Positions 45,201-56,020 of a DNA stretch of 64,000 nt are shown here, one piece after another. The stretch is from Perkinsus marinus ATCC 50983. Lineage: Eukaryota > Perkinsozoa > Perkinsida > Perkinsidae. The translations under genes and the position numbers were made by a program. The DNA lies in the NCBI RefSeq assembly GCF_000006405.1, contig NW_003216446.1:239043-303042 (forward strand), written 5' to 3'. The notes below the pieces were generated by a model. It did not search any database. It was not told the DNA's origin and saw nothing but the letters and a program-made list of their open reading frames with translations. Numbering within the stretch: the first letter of the stretch is position 1; each line of letters opens with the position of its first letter.

Positions 45201-47910
45201 GCTTTCTTACAATGGGCTGAGAAACATGGGCTCAAGGTCACCAAGCACTGGCGCTCTGTTAATTATGGTTGGCAGTTCATCCAAGCGGCACATTCCATAC
45301 AGTTGGCGGATATTAAGGTCTGGCTTAGTGGCCATAAATTTGGCATAATAGTAGACGAATCAACCGATATCTCGGTCACCAAACAAATCATTCTCTACAT
45401 CAAATCGAGGGGTCAGACACGATATGTCGGTCTCCGAGATATGCACGGTGATGGATCAGGTGAAGCCATAAAGAATGCTGCTGTGGGCTTGCTAGAAGCT
45501 TTACAGTTGCCGAAGGAGGATCTTATCTCGGTCACATCGGATGGGCATCAGCTATGGTGGGAGCTAAGTCTGGTGCGGGTGTCTTACTGGAAAACTGGTG
45601 CGGGGGCCCTTTGAAAAAAGAGCACTGTATAGTGCATAGGGTAAACCTCACCACGGGCGACGTATTCGACGCCAAGACCTGTACAGATGGTGATGTCCTA
45701 CGTATAGCAGCAGACGTGGAAGCTTGCGTAAGGAACAGATATCCATTTTCAACAGATCAACTTCGAATCGCGAGGAGCTGATTAATATTTCCAAACAGTA
45801 CGAGCGATTGCATATGCCGAGATCGTGGTGCGAGACAAGGTGGCTCTCTCGATATTCGGCCATGAAATCTCTGTGGCTCGGAAGACCCGCAGTCCTGGAA
45901 TTTCTCACATCGAATTTGTCACGTCGGTTCTCCAATGAAGCTGCTGTTATTCTTCGAATGCTCGGTGAGCAGTCAAACGACTTCGAGGGAGTGTTGGATA
46001 CCATGCGAATAGTTTACTTACTCTCGATTAGGCTACAGAAAGCCAATATGAACCTTTGTAGTTACTCGCACAATTACCCCGCACGTTTTACCAACGTGCG
46101 GATGCTGCGCTAGGCGACTTGATCGACGACATGGAGTCTGATGATGCCAGAAAATTCGCCGTGTTCATGCGCAAGCGCTTGCGCGCACGCATCCCAGCCA
46201 TGTCAACCGCCCAAGAGGCACAGGTACTACCTGTGTCTCTTGGGCGGCTGACATGGCTTCACATGTCAGGTACACGACTTCAGGCTCTTGAATCCGGATT
46301 CTGAGGCTGCTGGTAACCCTCTGGTTGGTAGCGTTTTTTCGAAAAAGCTGATCACCAGGGCCGCGCATAGTCACTGGTCTATCCATTCGAGGCACTATGG
46401 CTGCTCCGAGGAGGATTTCGTCACAGCATTCAAGAAGACCAACCGTCGTCTCTCTAGGCAGGCCCATGTGAGAAGGATTTATAATGAGCGGCTCCTTGAT
46501 ATAGAGCTCAAAGAGAAGCCTGACGACAGGCAGCTGAAGATCTACAGACTGGTATTGGAAATCGAGTCCTCCGTGGCGGTTGACTCCTGTGAAGCTGAAC
46601 GTGTGTTCAGCGCTTTGCAGCGCATCCGCTCAAAAACTAGAAATAGACTGCAGGGTGTCAACCTCGATGCCGCTATGTCGCTATCCATAAACGCGACCCC
46701 TGCCTGCGAGGAGGTGGTGAAAGTGTGGTCAACAATCAAGCCTCGTCGTAAGAAGGTAGCTGCTAAAAGGGCCACCAAAAGGGATAGGGACGGTATACCA
46801 GTCGCTAGCTCCTCGGATGAGGAAGACTTCGTGTACGACGATGTACTTTTCGAAGGGAACACCGACGAGGAATGTGACCCTATTGACGAGGAGCATGAAT
46901 ATAACCTTATGCTGCAATCTGGGTATCTCGTTTTGGAGGAAAGCGACGGGGAGTAAGTGAGCTATTTATATTGTTTGAGGGGCTTCAAGCCCAAGCCTCG
47001 GGCTCGATAATCAAGCCTTGGGTCTTAGCATGTGAACGCGATCCGAGGTGTGCGAACACCCAGCGCCGCTGACTCAGCATCCTTTTTTTGGTCGTCAGCG
47101 GTGTCAAGGTATCTCCGTGGCGAAGGCCCCGCCTGTCGGAATAAAAGTTTTCCCCTGAATATTTCTCTCGTTGTCAATCACGAGTCCCACTAGCATCAAC
47201 GGTGAGCCACATTAAATACATAACAGAGTCAACCCCATAAACGAACACATTCTAATATTCCGCGATCTCATCACGGGGTAGGGATTTTCCGTTTTCACCT
47301 CGATGACAAAGTATACCATTTTCCGCGCGGAAAATTGAAAATCGCTTACAGTGAACTCCTATTTCACTGTGAAATAGGAGTCCTATCGATCGAACTGAGG
47401 TCTCTCTCTCGTATCTTCCTATGCCGCACAGGGAAGGTTTTTTCCTCTCTTACAGGTTGGCGAGCTGTGAATGCCTTCGATGCCGAGGAGTGGGAAGCCT
47501 CATCTTCTCTGTTGGGATTCCTGTCGCAATTATGGGGTTGGGAAAACGTCCTCTTTCTGGCGATTTGTTATATTACGGGTGAGCGTGGGGTAGGAATATA
47601 TATGAACCTTCGATTCGGCTTGGGGAGGAATTGCACTGGCCAAATTTCCACCTTTCTGCTGCTGTGCAAGACTGTTTGTATAGTAGACGTATCTGTAATA
47701 ACCGCAGCAACATGTTATGCATTATTGTTGTTGTTGTCAGATCCGAGCAACACTCTGGTAGTGCTGTGTTGTCTTGGTGGCCTCATCTTGGAGCGAGTGT
47801 TGAGGGAGTGCCTCGATTTGTCTGTTAAAGGCGATAACATCAGCCGTCATCAGCAAGAGGAAGTTCGTATAGACAATCCTACTCTCAATCAAGCGTTGTT
47901 GTCTGCGTGA
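42268..47910 (+). CDS. Polytopic membrane protein, interrupted by a hAT remnant
   Basis: Not recognised. The start MPHRSFQPPAREQRPPPS is Pro-rich and precedes KRYVSRKPWAGILALM. Exons then give hydrophobic segments: QFVWPLALIPTLPCAYFTI (near 42920), KALSAALGLYPLFLGL (near 43040), AIGIMPSLALFASILVAVE (near 43535), YYSVVLVIISTEFTLVY (near 43625), IWGIILTGIFMGLLLT (near 43872), SYSVLLSMCVAVVLCV (near 44145) and LFLGVPYLPPYCSLSGALIL. A GTAAGT donor at 44349 could join an exon at 47455, and a final exon reads LVVLCCLGGLILERVLREC and NPTLNQALLSA-stop (47910). This would place the hAT remnant within a 3.1-kb intron. That the upstream and downstream parts form one gene is inference. Confidence 0.55.
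42590..42645 (+). repeat. tRNA-like intron element
   Basis: ACTAGACTCATGGGCGCGG leads into GGGTTCGATCCCCCGC and ends GATTTTCAG, a T-arm with B-box just before an acceptor, in an intron of the membrane-protein gene. Confidence 0.7.
43981..44027 (+). repeat. Intron repeat family A, copy in the membrane protein
   Basis: The donor GTAAGTTATT precedes CAAATCGATCATCAGGGCG and AGCGCGG, then the acceptor GGTAG. The core is identical over more than 17 bases to copies in AGO and at 54593-54640. Confidence 0.82.
44529..44755. repeat. Palindromes on the left flank of the hAT remnant
   Basis: CTCCTAT-G-ATAGGAG (44529-44543) and ACCTCGG-T-CCGAGGT (44741-44755) have one-base centres. CTCGCGGC-TCT-GCCGCGAG lies near 44571-44589. 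The transposase frame starts at 44838. Confidence 0.8.
44838..46956 (+). pseudogene. hAT-family transposase, decayed
   Basis: hAT transposases cut and paste DNA transposons. The N-terminal part has a possible zinc-binding module (CCGECLDHEASGKW, then SDLTDHEKAIQNGKH). The catalytic region shows IIVDESTDISVTKQIILYIK (the DEST-type first Asp), AMVGAKSGAGVLLEN, HCIVHRVNL and CETRWLSRYSAMKSL. The C-terminal hAT dimerisation segment is SCEAERVFSALQRIRSKTRN then RLQGVNLDAAMSLSIN, followed by an acidic tail. The gene needs at least three frame changes: near 45550 (one base missing before ASAMVGAKSG), near 45720-45780, and across a 61-nt hairpin at 46197-46257. It is therefore broken. Terminal inverted repeats and an 8-bp target duplication were not found by eye. 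Confidence 0.9.
46169..46257. repeat. Hairpins inside the hAT remnant: 16-bp palindrome and 30-bp arms
   Basis: GCGCAAGCGCTTGCGC at 46169-46184 is a perfect palindrome. At 46197-46257, 30-bp arms (outer GCCATGTCA, inner CACAGGTA with one substitution) flank one central C, with two mismatches. After it the transposase continues in another frame (VHDFRLLNPDSEAAGNPL), so the 61-nt unit looks inserted. Confidence 0.88.
46979..47381. repeat. Palindromes on the right flank of the hAT remnant
   Basis: These include GGCTT-C-AAGCC near 46981, a CGCTGAC/GTCAGCG pair near 47070-47100, TTTTCCGCGCGGAAAA near 47318, and a perfect 27-nt unit at 47355-47381 with 13-bp arms (ACTCCTATTTCAC) around one T. Confidence 0.8.
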
Positions 47911-48424
47911 ATATCGATCACAATGGCGCGCGCTTTTGCAACAGCAGCGAGTGTAGGATATGTATAATATACGTTGTATATTACTGAGTGCAGGCTACTA
48001 CCATTTGGTGACTCACCATAATGATGTTATTTCCGGTCGTTATTTTGTTGTTCTCGAATTCGGGGGGTTCACCTGATCGGTTACGATGGCCCAGAGATAG
48101 TACCATTAGCAGCTTGTTGTGGGCATATGTATTGATTGCTTCCCCATCACCTGGTAGGATTGAGTAAGTCTGTGTCGGTCATTCATTGACTCTTCGAGTG
48201 GTGGAATGCCTTTAGTGTATCCGTGCCCCGGGGTGTATGGGGTTCTTAGGAGAGGATCATCCAACCGGCATTCAGGACCACGGAAATGTGTGTCCATACA
48301 TGTATGAAATGTTAGGAATTGAATAATTTAACAAATTGTTCTATAGTATTACTCACTGTATATTTAGTATACTTTTGAGTTCGCATCGGGTAACCGTGTG
48401 ACCTGTTCAGAGTTGCCTTTGTAA

Positions 48425-49372
48425 ATGTCGCTCAGCATCACCATCGTCGGTAACGTCAATTGTGGCGATTATCAAAGGGCCAAGAGTCTGGCGGAATTCC
48501 TCAAGAAGAGCTCGAAAGACAATTTTGAAGTGCGAGGTTTTTTCGAAACCGATTTCGACAGAATTCGCGCCACCGTGCAGTCGTATATCTCACATTCAGA
48601 GGGAGTGCTGATCATCATGGAGGAAGAGGGGAAAGATAAGATAGTGCAATTTGGGGTAAGAACGTTCGAGGGTTGGGCCGGAATAAATTACGCATTTTCT
48701 CCCGACGATTGGCAGTGTGGTGATTTCGAGGCGAATCTAATGGTCAATGCAAAGAGGGACTTACGTGGATTGATGAACCCTGAGAGGTCGTACGTTTGGG
48801 TGAATTTTGTGGCGCGCGACAATGATTATAGCGGTCCCGTTTTGATAGAATTTTTTGATGATATTTGCCCTAAAAGTTGTGCATTTATGAAAAAGAAATT
48901 ATCGGAGTTAGCGGTGACTCGATCGGTGAAGGATGGATGGATCCAATTGGGCAGCAATAGTCGAGCGACTGAGGAGGAAGGGATCGTAAGGGAATCCTAC
49001 GCGGTGCGCCATGATAATGCTGGAATAGTTGGTTTATGCTCTAGCGGAGCGGAGCATGAATTGTACGGGAAGGAGTTTTACATTACGACTAGAGCACTGG
49101 AGCATTTGGACGGGCGTGGGGTGGCTATTGGGAGGGTAGTAGAGGGGTTAGAGTTGATAGATAAGATATCAGAAATCGAGACGATCAGTTTTAGTAATCA
49201 AAAACCAAAAATTGACGTATTGATGTTGGCGGTTGACGTGTCGGTGGAGGATATTTCAGAGGTTATTGTGGAAGAGAATTCGAAAAATCTGGAGGAAGTT
49301 GATACTGATGTGGAATCGATCGCCCGATCGATTTTACAAGTGGTGATGGAAAACGTTGTCGTAGTGGGATGA
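48425..49372 (+). CDS. Cyclophilin-fold protein, PPIL6-like, intronless
   Basis: The 315-residue frame begins MSLSITIVGNVNCGDYQRAK, like the N-terminal extension of PPIL6. The C-terminal half is a diverged cyclophilin: VLIEFFDDICPKSCAFMKKK, DGWIQLGSN, AGIVGLCSSGAEHELYGKEF, then YITTRALEHLDGRGVAIGRV. The Arg/Phe active-site motif of true prolyl isomerases (FHRxxxxFMxQGGD) is replaced by a stretch around DGWIQLG, so it is probably catalytically inactive, as annotated for PPIL6. PPIL6 is a motile-cilium gene in animals, which fits the ciliary genes nearby. Single exon with an acidic C-terminal tail. The assignment to PPIL6 rather than another diverged cyclophilin is likely but not certain. Confidence 0.78.
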   Translation: MSLSITIVGNVNCGDYQRAKSLAEFLKKSSKDNFEVRGFFETDFDRIRATVQSYISHSEGVLIIMEEEGKDKIVQFGVRTFEGWAGINYAFSPDDWQCGDFEANLMVNAKRDLRGLMNPERSYVWVNFVARDNDYSGPVLIEFFDDICPKSCAFMKKKLSELAVTRSVKDGWIQLGSNSRATEEEGIVRESYAVRHDNAGIVGLCSSGAEHELYGKEFYITTRALEHLDGRGVAIGRVVEGLELIDKISEIETISFSNQKPKIDVLMLAVDVSVEDISEVIVEENSKNLEEVDTDVESIARSILQVVMENVVVVG

Positions 49373-50468
49373 TGGTCATGGATTGATTAATGATGTTCAC
49401 TTTGTAGCGTTATTGCGTTGAAGGTGCCAATCAACATAGGTATTATTGTCAGTGGTGATCTTGGAGGGAAGTGCCATTCTGCTATCTACTTCCCTTCGCA
49501 TCAAGGGGATGTGAACGATAGAGCGGAGCGAAACAGTTCATTAGTGACATTTTTGATCCTCAATTATCAGGTAGATCTTTCCCTTTTCGGGGGCTACTGG
49601 AAGATGAGTCACTTCCGAGCTTTGCGGGTTCATCCTGATTGATCTGGCTGTAAGCAGTGAGGCGATCATTTATATATGTGTGCTCGTATATGCAGGGTGT
49701 TTTAGAAAAGGTCCATTGTAATTACTCAGCGCATGTGTGTATCTGCCATCCCTCCCACTATGTATGCTTCTCTCCATATTATTATGACTCAGCGGATAGG
49801 TAGAGTATGGGAGGCACTCAACTAGCATTCAAAATGGCCTATCCTCGTCGTCTGCCTTACACTAATATTTACACACGCTGAGAAATTGCTATAGATGGCA
49901 TTTTTTTCCAACAACCTGCAAGTCCGGAGCAGGTGTTTAGCAGTATTATGATCTATTGTTAGTCATTCGGCGCTCTGTCGTAATCCCCATAGACAAGGGT
50001 CCGTCTTTGTGGCGATTGTTCCTGATACATGTCAACTTGGATTCTATGTAGCTTCCCAGCGGAGACCTTGCACGGAATTTAATTGCATTGTTGGAATAGT
50101 GAAGACTTCGAACGCCTTGTACCTCTGGGATACTACCGGCTCGCCTTTCCTAAAGTAGAGTATGGCATTCCCCTCACTGCTGCCTGACTTGGTGAGTTGT
50201 TAGTGTGGGAATAGAGGAAATTGGGACTGTTTCCCAGTGATGTCATCCTTTAGCATCAATCGATTCGCTCTATTGCTGTTGCAGTAACTCAATATCTTCA
50301 CACAGTAGTGATTCACTCCAATACTCATTTTTGTGCAACAGACTCCCGAAACCGCCACTTTCGCTCCGCTGAAAATCTTCTTACCTCGAGAGCGAACGCT
50401 GGAAACATCGCATAGGGAAAGGGTTGCATCTTGTTGGAGGTTTTAGATTTACCAGGACTAGTTTATAA
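49373..50468. other. Intergenic region
   Basis: No convincing gene. A frame at 49418-49642 contains a family B core (GAGCGGAGCGAAAC near 49520). A reversed family B core (TTTCGCTCCGCTG) lies near 50362. Confidence 0.45.
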
Positions 50469-52395
50469 TGGCAGAGCAGGCTGGGCTGACGATGGGCTCT
50501 AATGATGCCCTCACTACTGCGGCTACGATCACGAAGAGAGTTATAGACGAGCAGTTAGCGGTCCTGTCGGCGTAGGGCGTAGTGTTCGATAAGGCTCTGT
50601 TGAGGCATGCTTTGCATGTAGGTATCCTCAGCATTTGGTCACGGCAGCCCAAATGCCTGCTAAAATGACGGCGTTGGAGACCACGAGTAGTGACCTAAAA
50701 CTACAGGTGGCTTGAGCGTCGTAGCTACATCCTGCTATGTGGTGATCTTAGGTCTACACCCTAGACGCCCTGAGAGCCTGCCGGAAACTGTGGCGGTTGG
50801 CATGCGAACTCCACACTAATAGTTCCTGTATGAGGGTGGGTAGTGATCAGTTAAAGCCATTGGAGATCAGTGGGAGGTTGATGGTGGTCGAGGTAGGGAA
50901 AAGGTAGTGGGGGCAAGATCACTAGATTGATAATGTTAGCAACGAATATCCGAGCTGGAGGAGAAGTTGAGGGAATTGAGACGGTCCAAGGCTTCGTCGA
51001 ACGATGGTTTGGCTCATCAGAATATACGGTGAGATTGGAAGTAGAAGATATGGACCCATGTGGTGTCGTAGTAGGTTGAATGATGCCGATGATGATGATG
51101 CTGCTGTTGAAGTAGCAATACTACCAGATGGTCGAGGAGGTACGAATGGTGCGTAGTAGAAGTGGTGTCGAGTTACATTCAATTCACTGGGGGATGATTT
51201 TGCTCTTGGGTGGTGATCTAGATTTGATGACTTCCCGTCTCCGTATCCTTACCTCTACTAGTCGACGTGCCTTTGCAGCAAGTACTAGAGAGGAACTGCC
51301 TCGTGGGGTTTACCGTTCCTTTGAGAAGAATACCTCTCCTACTGCTGCTGGGGGTGGAGGAGGCGGTGATCAGCTGCCGACTGGGATATCCAGGGTCAGT
51401 ACTGGAGGTGGGCAGGTATGGCCAGGGGAGGGTAATAGGAGAAGGAAGGTGGTGGTGGAGGACGAGGATGTACCTTTGAGGGAGCTGCCTAAAGGCTTGG
51501 CCAGAGTGGGTAAGGAAACTCCCAATGTGAACCTGCGTCGTCCGTCTATGGTCGAGGAGGGTCCAAAGATGAGGTTGCCGAAAGGGTTACTAAAGGTGGG
51601 GGAGGAGGAGAAGAGAGCTGAACGGGGATTGCCGAGGGGTGTTACACCGATAAATTCAGAGAAATTTGGTATGGATGTGCAGACGACGGAGCTGCCACAG
51701 GGGCTCAAGAGAATCTCAGAGGCTCCAGTGAGGAAGGAAAAGTTGGATAATATTTCATTTGAAAGGCGGAGCGAAGCGATTCGCGAATCGGGGGATTCGA
51801 TTCAGCAATCCCAGGTCTACCATGGAACTATACCGGTAGTCCAACGACCCAGCATGTCTGGTGGGGTTATGATCACTCCAGTGGAAGGCAGTGAGTGGGG
51901 CGGGGGTTGTAGTCGTAGTAGCTGTTATGGCGTAGCGACGTTGTTGAGAAGGGGTTGTTGCACTGTAGGTGAGCAAAACCAACCGACGACGTTATCAGTG
52001 CCGAAGTCGACCAGGGAGGTGGAGAGTGAGGTCACGCCAGTTGCGGTGGAGATACTCAAAGTATACGTATCGGGCAAGAGCGAGGTATTGTTAAAATGAC
52101 GGGTGCGGGGATCGAACCGGGGTCCTTGGCAGCCCGGAAGGATCGTCATAGCCTTAAAGCAGCTGGCGGGCCATCATCAGAATGCTGAGGAGATCGAAGG
52201 CTTGGAGAGCCTACCTGAGTGAGTTCACATGCACGCATGCCCAAAGCTTTATAACTGATCGTTGTTGTTGTTGTAGATACCAACGTCTATTGGATGATAT
52301 GGGCGCTGCTTTGGATCTTGCAAGATTCTCCGGCCACGAAATATCCGAGATTGCGGAATACTTTCGTGTAGGATGCAGAATAGATGAATACCGAT
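50469..52395 (+). CDS. Hypothetical protein with repeated LP-x-G motifs
   Basis: Not recognised. A start-like exon reads MAEQAGLTMGSNDALTTAAT and VIDEQLAVLS. Later exons give a charged helix ISELEEKLRELRRSKASSND (near 50950), an acidic LNDADDDDAAVEVAILPDG (near 51080) and a long exon from about 51262. That exon holds six short repeats: ELPRGVYR, QLPTGISRV, ELPKGLARVG, RLPKGLLKVG, GLPRGVTPI and ELPQGLKRIS, spaced about 20-40 residues apart in disordered, charged sequence. Possible last exons read NAEEIEGLESLPE and LLDDMGAALDLARFSGHEIS, with VGCRIDEYR-stop at 52395. The repeated motif suggests multivalent docking to a partner (inference). Exon joins are uncertain. Confidence 0.5.
52080..52170 (-). 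repeat. tRNA-like element, reversed
   Basis: On the plus strand GCGGGGATCGAACCGGGGTC is a T-arm in antisense orientation. It is followed by further tRNA-like sequence (GGCAGCCCGGAAGG, then TAAAGCAGCTGGCGGGCC), between exons of the LP-x-G gene. Confidence 0.65.
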
Positions 52396-52990
52396 AGTTG
52401 TTGTATCGTCTTGAAGATACTCGGAGCCCCCGGGCTCACCAACCCGTCACGGCAGATGGCCAAGCGATTGAGTGTAAATCGAGATCGATCGAGGAGCATC
52501 CTCTGAGCTTGTTGTCATCAGTTCCAAATATGTGAACGTCTCCATGAGCTGTCACCTGTAGAGAGGATCCGTACCATCTACGTTATTACTACAGTCAGTT
52601 GGGAAGAGATCTCTATCGGACATTTCAAGGCTATTTTATAACGTCTAGCGGAGCGGAGCGATTTTTTTATTGGTTTTTTTCAGTGGATGGGACTCCGTCT
52701 TGATGATTACACTCATTGGGCCCTGCACCAATCGATTGACGCATGGATCGATTCTCCGGAGGTTGATGATGCTGCCGTGTTACCAGCGTTGTAGGAAATA
52801 TCGTTATTGGAAAAGCGAGGTCACGATGATGATGCTCCGGCAGGTATCTCCTCTGTGAGCCTAGTATGCGTAAGCGCAGCCATAAGGTCTTGGCTAAACC
52901 TAAGGTGGGGTACCGACGGCGGCGGCGGCGGCGGCTGCCCGTATCGAAGGGTGGTTGAGGTTATCTTAGGTATTCACACGTATGGAGGGT

Positions 52991-55195
52991 ATGGTTGATC
53001 GATTGGAAATCCATCAAGTTGTAGATATGGTCAGAGCCTTGGGGAAGTATGAGGCGCAGGTGAGGAATGGAAGTGTCACTAAATCTGCACGCATGCACAA
53101 TGTCATCAGAAATCTATCGTCAACAGAGCTCTGCAGAGGTTAGCTGCAAATCCTGGGAGGATACCTGACAGCAGTCTGCCTGCATTAGCACAGTTCTTAG
53201 AGTAGTTCTGAGGTCCCCGGTTCGAACCCCACGACCTGCACTTTTCAGCTCGACCGATCCGTCCAGCCCCGACATGTCGGCTGTAGCCGACTACGCCAGG
53301 AGGCGACTGTGCGCTATCGTTGCTGATGAAAGCGTAAGATTAAAGTGTGTCCATGCGTGCATACCACACCTCAGATAAATCGTAATGATGTCGCCCATCT
53401 TGTAGTCGAGCTCGCCAAGATCCCCACTATAGCCGCCGGAATCCTTGATGAGTCTGCTGAAGTGGGCCATGAGCGTCACTGCGCCACGAATACTCCCTTG
53501 GCAGATGATCCGCATGTCGGCCAACGTCCTCGATAAGGAAGTTATACCACAACTACTGCTACTGTACACTGCAGAAGGGGTATGGGGTCATCCTAGGGGG
53601 GGGAGTTTGCTCAGAGATCTTCCCTCAGCAACCGATGCATGAACTGGAGGTATCAGCGATGGCTAAGCTACGAGAACTGGAACCAAAAGGCGTTGCTAAG
53701 CTCTGCCTGGCAGCAGCCGCTGGAGGAAGTAGGAATCTTGTGCGCACAGGGAATGATACTTCATTGTTGATATCATCTTAGTGCGAGATAAGGAAGCATT
53801 GGTAGCCTCATATGGTGAGTGTTTGGATAGGGCCAGGAAATTCGAATCGGAAGAGTAAGGCAATCCTGGGTCTAACATTGCCACTGAAGTACCAGCTCGA
53901 ATATGCTTACTACCACTACTCCTGCTGGTCTACGTCGCTGCATTGTATGTTAGTTCGATGTTCTCTCTATCAGTTTCATAGACGCCTTTTACTCGATGAG
54001 TCTGGCTGGGTTAGTGAACGATGATGCCTTGGTAGAGAAGGTTGATATCGAGAAAGTAACCTCCTGTTGTGTATCTCCATCGTCTCCAACCTCTTGGTAG
54101 ATTATACGTCAAGCGCCAGTATCAGCCCTGCCTTCTCTAGCCTGGTCCTTAGTCGTATCTAACTTCAGCCGTCCACTACCTTGGAGTGTCCTATGTAAGC
54201 CTTTAGTGTAACTCTGCTGTTGGTTATGATGGTATCACAGGCTCGAGGATCGTACAAGACCCCTCTAGAGCAGTTGGTGATGATGTTGAATATGATGATA
54301 ATGGAATGTGTGTGAAGGGGGATCCACATCAAGCCGCAATACTGTAGGTTTATGAACGATCGGCGGCCTTGTGTGCATGTTCCAAGTATAGATACGAGGC
54401 GTTGGCTAGTGCAGCCACTTTGAAGTGGTTTGTGATTGATGAGCCGTCAGTCGTGGCTGGTATGGAGAAGTGGAAATTGGCTTGGCAGAGTAGGTTAAGA
54501 ATCTTGCACATCTTGCATTTCTTCAACGTTTAGGCTCACAGGATAAGGAAGATCCCCCCAGTCGGATGCAGTGGGAGGACATTCTCAATAAGGTGAGGAT
54601 TACACTCAATCGATCATCAGGGCGAGCGCTACCTGTTCAGTTGGATATATCCCACCGGATGAAGGTGGAGGTTGTTGGCAAGAAGTGGCCTCTATGGGAG
54701 GCGCCCATTGTGATGTCTGAACTGAGCTGTGTGATTGACGCTAAATTGAAGAAGTCCCAGATTGTGCATCACTACAGCGGTTTGACGACAGGCTCGGCGA
54801 AATTGAGGCATCGTATTTGGAATGCCAAGTAGGGTGGTAGAGCATAGTTACGTATTATTAATACTTGTCGTCGTTGTAGCGGGTATGCTGTGTTTGGTAT
54901 TGGTGATGATCAATTCCCTGATAATCATGGAGGTGCAGCATCTGATGCTAATTGTGACTTCCTGGCCGGCCTATTAGATATAGTAAGAGGGTTGATCTCC
55001 ATCACTCTGCTGCACTCTTGTTGTTGGTGGTTAGGTAGTAAAGAATCAACTCAACACACAGCGTTTGGCTGGTATAGAGCTACAGACAACAGAGCGTCCG
55101 AGAGGTACTCAGAATAGGAGACCAGGACAACGATCAGGGAAGATTGTCGATGTTGCCGCTGAACGGGCTAAGAAGGAAGCAAGATGGTTGCGGAG
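52991..55195 (+). CDS. Hypothetical helical-repeat protein
   Basis: Not recognised. Exons appear to include MVDRLEIHQVVDMVRALGKY, KSIVNRALQRLAANPGRIPD, SSLPALAQFLE, DYARRRLCAIVADESVRLK, VAHLVVELAKIPTIAAGILD, MIRMSANVLDKEVIPQLLLL and KLRELEPKGVAKLCLAAAAG. Further on come PVQLDISHRMKVEVVGKKWP, RYAVFGIGDDQFPDNHGG and a basic end, RAKKEARWLRR-stop. Repeated short helix pairs starting with KL or NV recall helical-repeat organellar RNA-binding proteins (FASTK/RAP, HPR), but the clear RAP signature is not seen. Introns near 53478 (family H core), 54490-54535 (family C core) and 54593-54640 (family A) are repeat-derived. One gene or two is unclear. Confidence 0.35.
53476..53505 (+). repeat. Tiny intron, repeat family H (about 30 nt)
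   Basis: It runs from GTCACTGCGCCACGAAT to CTTGGCAG. It shares GTCAC, GCGCCACGAA and its tiny size with the 28-nt gamma-tubulin intron at 6194-6221. Confidence 0.7.
54593..54640 (+). repeat. Intron repeat family A, copy (48 nt)
   Basis: From GTGAGGATTA to CTGTTCAG, with AATCGATCATCAGGGCGAGC inside. It is the same size as the Argonaute copy. Confidence 0.85.
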
Positions 55196-56020
55196 ATGAT
55201 GGGCCATGTTTCTGTTATGTTTCTAGTCTATACTACTGTTGAGCTGAGGGGAGGGGGAGTAGGAACCTATCAGGCCAGTCGATGAGGATTTAATAGTCTG
55301 TGCATGTTAAGTCAAGAAGCCGAGATTCTCAGGGACGCTAGGGAAGGCTGTATGACTGGTGGAATCAACTAGTGTTGAGGAAAGCTTTCAGAGAGGATGG
55401 ATTGGGGACAATATAGAGTTGTGGGCCGTCGCGGACATTCCTGCACAACAGTTTCTCCATGCGCACAGTGCATAGTTACCATGACGTCAACTGCACTACT
55501 CTTCCTGCGCCTTTAACATACCTCGATCAGAATAATAATAATCGATTCCAGGATCGACCCTGAGGTTTGGTCAGCATACAAAAAGTCCGCCCACTAGGGA
55601 GCTGTCCGTATAGGACGACGAGCTTGTGTAATCTCGCTCGCCCGATGTGGGCGTGCGCGGTTTACAAACAGCTCATAATGTGAGGGGGTTATAAAGGATT
55701 TTGCCAACTAGTCATTTGAGCATTCGGTTGCAGGTTTCGCCGAGTTGGAGAAACCTGGTGCCTCGCTCATCATAATCATCTATCTTCCTAGGGTGAATTA
55801 CGTTGCGTGATGAAAATGGATTTAGGGTTCTGGCTGGGTGGTTGTATATCACTTTCCAACTCTTTAACGGTTCGGGGATCTGCTTGCACGGTTATCGGCT
55901 TACAACCGAAACCTTTCGAGATGGGTTTTACGATTTCACAAATTTCAAGTATTCGGTTTTTTCCTCTCATTTTGTCCATCACTTGCTCGATGTAACTTAC
56001 CTGTATGTCAGTATATTATA
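55196..56020. other. Intergenic region
   Basis: A reversed tRNA-like T-arm (CAGGATCGACCCTGAGG) lies near 55551. Short frames at 55788-56021 lack motifs. No gene is supported. Confidence 0.4.

Noticed and set aside
48810-48830. Family H-like GTGGCGCGCGAC in the PPIL6-like gene
   Set aside because: It is inside an uninterrupted coding frame (NFVARDND), so it is probably chance.
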